Assembly (NCBI GenBank): GCA_013359215.1
Contig: JABWCH010000062.1
Location: forward strand, 1-37,861
DNA from: Candidatus Brocadiia bacterium
GTDB lineage: Bacteria; Planctomycetota; Uabimicrobiia; Uabimicrobiales; JABWCH01
Length of the DNA: 37,861 nt
Direction of reading: 5' to 3'
Both the position numbers and the translations under genes were made by a program. Below the pieces are notes generated by a model. That model worked only from the letters and a program-made list of their open reading frames with translations. It was not told where the DNA came from and searched no databases. Positions within the stretch are counted from its first letter, which is position 1, and each line of letters begins with the position of its first letter. Positions 32,176-37,861 of this stretch are shown here, piece by piece.

Positions 32176-32952
32176 ATGAAAAACAATATATATTGGGGAA
32201 TCCTCTTGGTTGCTTTTGCTTTTATATCATGCACAGAAGAAGCTAGAAAAGAAATCCCAAAGCAGAGCAGCGATAGCAGAGAAGAAGTTGCTAAAAAGAA
32301 TAAAAGCTCTCTTCTAATTCGTGCTATAAACTTTCAAGAGAATAAAGTCTTGAATGAATTATTAGATTCTTTTAAGCATATTCAAAAAAATAAAAAAATA
32401 GAAATTCTTTCCTATGAACCTGATCCTAAATCGGGTTCTTTTAAGATGGCAATACAATCGCAGCTCAATGGGGAAGATTTAGAAAAGCTGGTAAGAGACA
32501 ATCTGGAAGCCTTTGGATGTCCGATTGAAATCAAGTCTAAGCAGGATATATTGAATATTTTTCCCATACACAAGCAGCCAGGGCTTGCTGAAAGCAAAGG
32601 CCATGATATAGAAATTTCAAGGCCATCTTCAGAAACGTCCCCTTTGCCTTCTGCAGAAAATACCAAAGAGAAATCAGAAGTAAAAAAAGAAGAAGAGAGA
32701 ATCCAGATACAGCTTGTAGAATTTGAAGACAGCGTTTTGCTGGAAGAAATCAAAAATGACATTGCACGTCTATTCCAGGAATCGGGGAAAGTTGCTAAAA
32801 TCCGCAAGCCTACGATGAAGAGCTATCAGATGGAAACCAATATATCCCAAGAACAAAAGGAAGGGCTTCTGGAAAAAATTCGCAACCATTTTTCAGAAAA
32901 AAGCATCCGTATCCGATGCAGCGGATTTACCATTACCCTTTCGCCTAACTAA
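32176..32952 (+). CDS. Lipoprotein made of two copies of the 80-residue module
   Basis: This 258-residue lipoprotein has lipobox FISC (Cys19). Apart from a short linker it consists of two copies of the same module, residues about 45-130 and 176-258, joined by a Ser/Pro/Lys-rich stretch. The second copy ends SGFTITLSPN, nearly the same as the end of the next protein (SGSTINISPN). The pattern is strand, helix, strand, strand, helix, strand, which suggests a ferredoxin-like or secretin-N-like fold. The start lies three bases after the previous stop, within TAAGGT, so translation is coupled. I do not recognise a named family. Confidence 0.8.
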   Translation: MKNNIYWGILLVAFAFISCTEEARKEIPKQSSDSREEVAKKNKSSLLIRAINFQENKVLNELLDSFKHIQKNKKIEILSYEPDPKSGSFKMAIQSQLNGEDLEKLVRDNLEAFGCPIEIKSKQDILNIFPIHKQPGLAESKGHDIEISRPSSETSPLPSAENTKEKSEVKKEEERIQIQLVEFEDSVLLEEIKNDIARLFQESGKVAKIRKPTMKSYQMETNISQEQKEGLLEKIRNHFSEKSIRIRCSGFTITLSPN

Positions 32953-32972
32953 TGTTTAGAGAGGAATGAAGA

Positions 32973-34049
32973 ATGTATAAAATTTTATTCTTTTTGAGCT
33001 TTGTGATTTTTGCTATGGGATGCAGCAATGCTCCTGGTGGTTTGGATGTGCTTTATAACCATGTCCGCAGGCAGCAGTATATTCCTTTTCAGGTTGTACA
33101 GGATTTAAAGGGCGTTGGGACAATCATAAAGTATCCCAGGAGTGCAGAAGAAGAGTCGCCTAAAGATCCTGAAGTGATCCGACTGGGAAAGAGCTGGCTA
33201 CCTGCCAGCATCATCAGGGAAGGCGTAACAAAAATATCGGATCTTTCGACAGATGTAAATTTAGATATAGATACTGCCATGAATTTCGCAGGTCTGCCTG
33301 TAAGCGGGGCTTTAAATGCCTCGCAGGTGCAGAACGTGGTACTCAAATTTGGGAAGATGAAGCAAGAGCTTTTAGAGATTGGAATATTGGAAGATACGCT
33401 TAGGAGTGGGACTGTAGACGAAGGAGCTTTGGAAGATGCCAGCACTCCTGGCAACTATATCATAACAGAAGCTCTGGTTGCAGAAAAAATGACCTTTGGT
33501 TTTATTGATAAATCAGGGGCAGAGATCCAGTTGGATGCATCGCGATTCGGAGCGCATCTGAAAAGCTCCTATGATATAGAAAATAAAACCAATCTGGTTG
33601 TTAATAAGCCTGTGTATATTGGCTATAAAGTAATCCCTTGTAAAGCAACCAAAAAAGGCGTTCTTTTAAAAAGCTTTGAATCTCCAAAAGCAATAGAAAC
33701 AGAAAAAATAAGCGAAGAAAGAGGCCCAGAGAACACTACACAAAAAGAAAAGAAGCCAAAGAATCATGTAGAAACCAAGGAAAACAAAGAATCTGGTTCT
33801 ACAGTGCAAATTGTTTTGTCTGATTTTGGTTCTTTGGATCATATATCGTCTGTCAAAGATGCAATAGAAAGTATGCCAGGATGTGAAATACTCTACTCAG
33901 AACCCAAAGACAAAGGCCACACTATCAAGCTAAGAACCGAAAAAATGCCACAAGAAATCAAAAAACATATACAAACAAATTCTTCTGGCCTGGATCTGCA
34001 CATAGAAATTTCAGGATCAACAATCAACATTAGCCCGAATGTATGGTAG
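32973..34049 (+). CDS. Lipoprotein with unknown N-terminal domain and C-terminal 80-residue module
   Basis: This 358-residue lipoprotein has lipobox FAMGC (Cys17). Residues about 25-225 form an unrecognised domain starting LYNHVRRQQYIPFQVVQDLK. It contains a GxGTIIKY strand, an alternating polar segment (TKISDLSTDVNLDIDTAMNF), then KPVYIGYKVIPCKATKKGVL. Residues about 230-272 are a Lys/Glu-rich linker. Residues 275-356 are another copy of the module (STVQIVLSDFGSLDHISSVK ... LDLHIEISGSTINISPN). AGAGGAATGAAG precedes the ATG. The membrane-insertion-like polar/nonpolar alternation in the first domain is only suggestive; a pore-forming role is not supported. Confidence 0.8.
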   Translation: MYKILFFLSFVIFAMGCSNAPGGLDVLYNHVRRQQYIPFQVVQDLKGVGTIIKYPRSAEEESPKDPEVIRLGKSWLPASIIREGVTKISDLSTDVNLDIDTAMNFAGLPVSGALNASQVQNVVLKFGKMKQELLEIGILEDTLRSGTVDEGALEDASTPGNYIITEALVAEKMTFGFIDKSGAEIQLDASRFGAHLKSSYDIENKTNLVVNKPVYIGYKVIPCKATKKGVLLKSFESPKAIETEKISEERGPENTTQKEKKPKNHVETKENKESGSTVQIVLSDFGSLDHISSVKDAIESMPGCEILYSEPKDKGHTIKLRTEKMPQEIKKHIQTNSSGLDLHIEISGSTINISPNVW

Positions 34050-34056
34050 GGCGAAA

Positions 34057-34086
34057 TATAATAGCCAGGTGCAATGCCTCTGGTAT
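34057..34086. repeat. Short hairpin repeat R3, intact copy
   Basis: AAATATAATAGCCAGGTGCA followed by ATGCCTCTGGTAT. It shares AAATATAATAGCCAG exactly with the copy at 23968 and the GCAA..CC.CTGG half with the copy at 13594. It lies seven bases after the stop of the 32973 gene. Confidence 0.65.
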
Positions 34087-34109
34087 CTTAATTTTTAAGG
34101 AAAAATTTT

Positions 34110-34394
34110 ATGAAAATTGCTCTTTTATTGATGTTGGCTTTATGCCTTTTAGGCTGTAAATATCACGAAAAAGTAACAGATGCCTCTGGAAATGTAACAG
34201 AAAAATATATAGGCTCAGACGCTGACAGCCTCAACGCTACAGGCAATGTAGTGCGATCCGCAGGCGAAGCAAGCGACAAGCACCAAAGAGGAAAAGCTCA
34301 TGTTATCAAGGCGCAGAATAGCAGCAATTGCCGTTTCTGCAATGGAAAAAACGCGAATTGCTCCTACTGTGGCGACCTAAACTCGGAAGAGTAG
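34110..34394 (+). CDS. Small lipoprotein with CxxC-x6-CxxC zinc-knuckle-like tail
   Basis: This 94-residue lipoprotein has lipobox LLGC (Cys16). A polar middle part is followed by a tail with CRFCNGKNANCSYC, two CxxC pairs six residues apart, like half of a DnaJ or rubredoxin-type zinc site. Such sites are uncommon on lipoproteins outside the cytoplasm, where the cysteines could instead form disulphides. AAGGA precedes the ATG, and a terminator follows 15 bases after the stop. Confidence 0.75.
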   Translation: MKIALLLMLALCLLGCKYHEKVTDASGNVTEKYIGSDADSLNATGNVVRSAGEASDKHQRGKAHVIKAQNSSNCRFCNGKNANCSYCGDLNSEE

Positions 34395-34408
34395 GCCAGA
34401 AATTTCAG

Positions 34409-34448
34409 GCAGGAAATTGTATATGAAAGAATTTCCTGCTTATTTTTG
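34409..34448 (+). terminator. Intrinsic terminator after the small lipoprotein gene
   Basis: GCAGGAAATT (34409-34418) pairs perfectly with AATTTCCTGC (34430-34439), loop 11 bases, followed by TTATTTTT. It ends the 31210-34394 run. Confidence 0.8.
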
Positions 34449-34470
34449 TAAAACTAAGAAAGGAATTCCA

Positions 34471-35601
34471 ATGCGGTTTTTGAATTTTTTTCTTCTTGTT
34501 TCTTTTTTTTTCTTTTTGTTTCATCCCTTTCTTTTGAGCCAGGAAGATTTGTGGGAAGAAGAAACGCCATACGAAATCGTTACAGGCACAGGCTATTCCC
34601 CTGATAAAAAAATAGCATTCAAACATGCTTGTCAGGATATGCTCAGACAAGCATTGATCAAGAGAAGCAATCTTGTTTATGGGGAAAGGAATTCGAAAAA
34701 AATAGATTCTTTATCCTATAAATTATATATAGAAAGCAAACCTGATATTTTAGAATGGGATGGAAAAAAAATCGTTATTAAAGGAAAAGTAAACGTATCC
34801 AAAATGATGGATGCGTTGAAACGTTTTTCCCAAGAAAAAGACAGCTCTGAATACAACAAATACTTTTCTGAAAAAGAAAACCCTTCTTCTCCTAAAAAAA
34901 CGCAAGATAGAAAAGAAAAAGACAGCTCTGAATACGACAAATACTTTTCTGAAGAAGAACGCCCAGTTCAGCCAAATCCAAAAGCAAACAAGCCAAAGCA
35001 AGAATTGCCTACAAAAGAACCACCCAAAAGCACAGTACAAAAAGTAGAGAATTCTTCTGTTTCTATTGTTGTTGAAAATCCTAATGATCCAAAAAAAATA
35101 AAAACAGAAGAAGCCAAAAAACAACCTGTTCTCCAGACTCATGATCCAAAAAAAGTAAAAGAAGAAGCCAAAAAACAACCTGTTCCTCAAACTCACTCTT
35201 CTAAAACCGATAAGTCATCTACTGGAAAACCCATAGAAATAGCCAGATCCTTGATCCAGGCATCCAAAGAAAAAAAGGAAGAGGATTGGGGATTGTATTG
35301 TAGCGAAGATATACAAAAATCTTTGGCGAAAATCAAGAATATCTTGGGAGACAATTCTTGCTTTTTTAGCCTCTGGCAGGTATACGCTCTGGCTTCACCC
35401 ATCGAAGAAAAAATACAAGGAAATACAGCCTTTGTCAAGGTTGCGGGGATTGCTAACATAGAAAGCTTCTTTTTCATCCAGGAAAAGGGCCAATGGAAAT
35501 ACCAGGGATATATCCTGAGTTCAGGCAAAAAATGCAAGACATCAGACTCTTTGGAAAGGATGTATTTAGAATTTCAGAAATCTCCCTTTTCTCATAAATA
35601 A
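34471..35601 (+). CDS. Secreted LPP20-like protein with repeat linker and NTF2-like C-terminus
   Basis: This 376-residue protein has a signal peptide (MRFLNFFLLVSFFFFLFHPF). The start at 34471 is set by AAAGGA seven bases upstream; an in-frame ATG at 34417 lies inside the terminator. Residues about 25-115 form an LPP20/FlgT-N-like domain (YEIVTGTGYSPDKKIAFKHA, CQDMLRQALIKR, LEWDGKKIVIKGKVNVSKM), paralogous to the 18518 protein. Residues about 120-265 are a low-complexity Lys/Pro/Glu linker with two duplicated blocks. One is a 27-residue repeat around KDSSEYNKYFSE and the other is around EEAKKQPVLQTH. Residues about 265-365 resemble an NTF2/SnoaL-like domain (IEIARSLIQASKEKKEEDWG, QGNTAFVKVAGIANIESFFF). 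Function is unknown. Confidence 0.8.
   Translation: MRFLNFFLLVSFFFFLFHPFLLSQEDLWEEETPYEIVTGTGYSPDKKIAFKHACQDMLRQALIKRSNLVYGERNSKKIDSLSYKLYIESKPDILEWDGKKIVIKGKVNVSKMMDALKRFSQEKDSSEYNKYFSEKENPSSPKKTQDRKEKDSSEYDKYFSEEERPVQPNPKANKPKQELPTKEPPKSTVQKVENSSVSIVVENPNDPKKIKTEEAKKQPVLQTHDPKKVKEEAKKQPVPQTHSSKTDKSSTGKPIEIARSLIQASKEKKEEDWGLYCSEDIQKSLAKIKNILGDNSCFFSLWQVYALASPIEEKIQGNTAFVKVAGIANIESFFFIQEKGQWKYQGYILSSGKKCKTSDSLERMYLEFQKSPFSHK
34834..35200 (+). repeat. In-frame duplications in the linker of the LPP20-like protein
   Basis: An 81-base unit starting GAAAAAGACAGCTCTGAATA occurs at 34834 and again at 34915. A second unit starting GAAGCCAAAAAACAACCTGT occurs twice, near 35110 and 35164. Both pairs keep the frame, so linker length can vary by slippage or recombination. 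Confidence 0.75.
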
Positions 35602-35617
35602 ACAGAAAGGTTTGGAT

Positions 35618-37375
35618 ATGAAAAATTGCCTGTGTATTTTGCTATTTTGGACAACCATGCTTATCTTTGCCCAAGATACAGAATCATTTGATCCTATGGA
35701 AAATGCCGAAATAATAGGGATTATAGATGGCAAAGCAAAGCAAATAGAAAAATCAGAAGGAATGACAGAAGAAGAAAAAGAAAAAGCGATCAAAATACTA
35801 AAAAATAAAGCAACATTAAAAAAACTGCAAGAGATTCGCTCTCAAAAAAGGATGTTTTCAAGCAAAGAACACCAAGAGAAAATCATAAGCAAAATCTTAG
35901 ATACAGAACTCAAGCTAGAAGACATGGGAGAGCAAGAATTGATAGATATTCTAAAGGATACAGCCCACGAGGCTGTCAAAATTGTAGTGTTTGCTAAAGT
36001 TAAAGAAAAAGATTTGCTAAGCCCTTTTCATCTAGGAAAGGATGCTCTATCGGGAGAGATACTCTACGGTTTGGTAGAAAAGGGACTGGGAATCGAATTA
36101 ACCCAAGCTTCAACTCCACCTCCTATATATCAGGAATTCATTAAAATTTATAACGATACAAAAGGATATATTGAAAAAATCTCTTTTGAAAATATGACAC
36201 AGCTTGAAATAGAGCTTTGCCTGGAAACACTCTCTCTATGGAAAAACCAGGCAGAAGAGTTGGAAAACTGCTATAAAATCCTTAGAGATTTTGTCGAAGT
36301 AATGGCATTCTATACGGCAATGGTGGATCATACACCTTCTAATGATTTTTCATGGCATCTATTTCATCTAAATAATCATGTTAAACATCGAATTACCTCT
36401 TTAAAAAATTCTGTGATTCCTCAAAAAATACAGGAAGCCAAAAAAAAAATCGCCAAATATGAGTATCTGCCTGATATACAAGGATTCTGGTCTTTAGAAG
36501 AAACCATCGTGAAATGCGATATAGCAAAAGCCATCAACCAAAAAATACAGTATGGCGTTGTCATGACTTTATCTCCCTACGAATCTAAAGATAAAAAGCG
36601 GTTTGGTGAGGTCACAATGAAACTGGGAAACCAAAATGTATATCAAAAAGGCGATTTAGAGCAAGAAATATTCCAATACTATGAAACAAAAGATAGCAAA
36701 AATCCAGTAAAATCATACCGTTATAAACTGTATTTGCCTACAATATTACGCAAGGAATATGGAGGCAATATGGGAGGCCCCAATACCTTTTATTTTTATC
36801 CGCATAAAGATAGCATAGAAGGCAAGAGTTCCTGGCAATGCACGAAAGAAAAGCATAAATCTGTTAATGGAGAAAGCAAATGGATAGGAAAAAAGATAGA
36901 TAATACTACTCTGCTAACTAAGATAAAAAGAGAAGGATATACTCAAAACTGGTTTCCTGAAGCTCCTCCAGAAGCACCACCTATTGTTTGTAAGCCACCC
37001 GAAAATAAAGAAAAAGTCAGCGATTGGGTTACGATTGTGGAAGGGAGAGATAGAGATAATCAACCCTGGCGAGTAGCCTATAAAACTGTAATTACAATCG
37101 AATTAGGGTTTAACGGTCAATGGTCTCATAGATTTTTATTGTATTTAGGCTATTCTGGTCAACCTGGACAGAAAAATGGAAAGGACTATGAGGTAACGAT
37201 AGATGTACAGGGAAAGTATGAGAAAAAATCTAAAAATTTTTATGGCAACCAAGGCTACTGGCCTATTGATACATGGCGACGTAATGAATCTTTTGCCATT
37301 AGAATTGAAGAAGAATATCCATCCCCTCAGGAAGGATGGTCGCCTAAAGTCTATACCAATGTCTCATGGAAATAA
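35618..37375 (+). CDS. Large secreted protein, unknown function
   Basis: This 585-residue protein has a signal peptide (MKNCLCILLFWTTMLIFA). I chose ATG 35618 because AAAGG lies seven bases upstream; TTG at 35612 is too close to it. Residues about 25-330 are helical and highly charged (EEEKEKAIKILKNKATLKKL). Residues about 340-585 are beta-rich with many aromatics (GVVMTLSPYES, YRYKLYLPTILRKEYGG, VTIVEGRDRDNQPWRVAYKT, HRFLLYLGYSGQPGQ, VYTNVSWK). I recognise no family and no catalytic motif. It lies 16 bases after the LPP20-like gene, so the two are probably co-transcribed. Confidence 0.78.
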   Translation: MKNCLCILLFWTTMLIFAQDTESFDPMENAEIIGIIDGKAKQIEKSEGMTEEEKEKAIKILKNKATLKKLQEIRSQKRMFSSKEHQEKIISKILDTELKLEDMGEQELIDILKDTAHEAVKIVVFAKVKEKDLLSPFHLGKDALSGEILYGLVEKGLGIELTQASTPPPIYQEFIKIYNDTKGYIEKISFENMTQLEIELCLETLSLWKNQAEELENCYKILRDFVEVMAFYTAMVDHTPSNDFSWHLFHLNNHVKHRITSLKNSVIPQKIQEAKKKIAKYEYLPDIQGFWSLEETIVKCDIAKAINQKIQYGVVMTLSPYESKDKKRFGEVTMKLGNQNVYQKGDLEQEIFQYYETKDSKNPVKSYRYKLYLPTILRKEYGGNMGGPNTFYFYPHKDSIEGKSSWQCTKEKHKSVNGESKWIGKKIDNTTLLTKIKREGYTQNWFPEAPPEAPPIVCKPPENKEKVSDWVTIVEGRDRDNQPWRVAYKTVITIELGFNGQWSHRFLLYLGYSGQPGQKNGKDYEVTIDVQGKYEKKSKNFYGNQGYWPIDTWRRNESFAIRIEEEYPSPQEGWSPKVYTNVSWK

Positions 37376-37409
37376 GAAGTCATTTATTATAAACAAAATG
37401 CTTCTGGAT

Positions 37410-37544
37410 TTAGCTCCTAATCTGGATACATCAGAAAAGTATTTTATCACGAATTTTGCGAATGGACGAATAGCACGAATAGATCATCTTATTCGTGTCA
37501 TTTGTGTTATTCGTGTCATTCATGATTTTAAAATTAGGAGCTAA
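37410..37544. repeat. Nested palindrome: TTAGCTCCTAAT arms around an R2-type palindrome
   Basis: The outer arms TTAGCTCCTAAT (37410-37421) and ATTAGGAGCTAA (37533-37544) pair perfectly. Inside, ATCACGAATTTTGCGAATGG (from 37446) faces TTATTCGTGTCATTTGTG... ending ATTCATGAT at 37526, with several CACGAATAG/TTCGTGTCAT words. It belongs with R2 at 17808-17895. No protein is encoded. Confidence 0.78.
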
Positions 37545-37623
37545 GTCAATAAGCGTTATAAACAAATACCTACTATGTCTTCTATGTATTTTTTTAGTTC
37601 CTTTATTTGGTGGAGGAAAAGCT

Positions 37624-37861
37624 ATGAAATATACCTTTTATTTTTTTCTATTTTTTGCACTTTCCTTTTCATGGGGGCAGCAAAAGGATTACAGCGAGGA
37701 TAAAAGCTTAAAAAAGCTGGCTATCCTGCCTTTTTCTTATACCCAACCAGACTTCCAAAGCCTATCCCACGAATTGCTGTCGTATATTACCTCGGAATTT
37801 TATTCTGATACCTATTGCCTTGTGGAGCGGGTAAACATACAAGATATTATTAAAGAAAAAA
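37624..37861 (+). CDS. CsgG/FlgO-like secreted protein, 3' end outside window
   Basis: The frame is open to the right edge with 79 residues visible. It has a signal peptide (MKYTFYFFLFFALSFSWG) and then KKLAILPFSYTQPDF, LSHELLSYITSEFYSD, and TYCLVERVNIQDIIKEK. That is the usual first half of a CsgG/FlgO-type domain (strand, helix, then a V/LVER.....I strand-helix turn). GGAGG at 37612-37616 sets the start. It continues the envelope cluster to the right. Confidence 0.8.
   Translation, partial: MKYTFYFFLFFALSFSWGQQKDYSEDKSLKKLAILPFSYTQPDFQSLSHELLSYITSEFYSDTYCLVERVNIQDIIKEK

Noticed and set aside
32973..33660. Bacterial gasdermin or other pore-forming effector
   Set aside because: The size and alternating segments were suggestive beside a caspase-containing region, but the protein is a secreted lipoprotein, lies far from the protease and shows no gasdermin motif.

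Overview
The window is AT-rich DNA from a Gram-negative bacterium. The evidence is an RND efflux pump, a beta-barrel protein, many signal-peptide and lipobox proteins, and CsgG/FlgO-like and DUF4384-type envelope proteins. Secreted caspases, CsgG-like lipoproteins, giant Ig/propeller proteins and palindrome-rich intergenic DNA suggest a large-genome lineage, for example a deep Planctomycetota or a delta-proteobacterial relative. Sequence alone does not settle the phylum. No tRNA, rRNA, CRISPR array, phage gene or intact transposase is visible.

Layout. (1) 1-5497, minus strand: a small inner-membrane protein, a large coiled-coil membrane protein, and the N-terminal two thirds of an RND exporter that runs off the left edge. 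(2) 5921-10893, plus strand: a tight three-gene operon with the kleisin / KITE / SMC layout of MksFEB, MukFEB and Wadjet JetABC, but with no nuclease gene. It ends at a strong bidirectional terminator at 11069-11128. (3) 16535-11129, minus strand: a molybdenum hydroxylase operon (2Fe-2S subunit, Mo subunit, CoxG-like protein, FAD subunit) plus a kynurenine-formamidase-type cyclase. The Mo subunit has the form II motif YRGAGR, so CO is not the assured substrate. (4) 16881-17741: a tail-anchored coiled-coil protein behind a textbook sigma-70 promoter. (5) 18518-25098, plus strand: an envelope cluster with an LPP20/FlgT-like protein that has lost its signal peptide, a CsgG-like/DUF4384 lipoprotein, a secreted caspase, two CsgG-like lipoproteins and an outer-membrane barrel. 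(6) 25319-30997: a 1,892-residue lipoprotein with 8 tandem Ig-like domains and 14 BNR/sortilin-like blades. (7) 31210-37861, plus strand: more lipoproteins and secreted proteins. Three of these, together with the 18518 protein, carry a shared module of about 80 residues that I do not recognise. The last gene is another CsgG/FlgO-like protein, cut by the right edge.

The intergenic regions form a mosaic of non-coding palindromic repeats. They include a hairpin family with GGGGGAAAATTTT arms (four copies), a composite ATTCGTGAT family, a short AGCCAG...CTGG hairpin family (three copies, one split by a 40-bp insert), and an IS5-type MITE flanked by TAA that overlaps a stop codon.

The two main candidates for something undescribed are: (a) the envelope system built from CsgG-like, DUF4384, caspase and new-module lipoproteins, and (b) the SMC operon, which has an acidic-tailed KITE subunit and no JetD/MksG partner.
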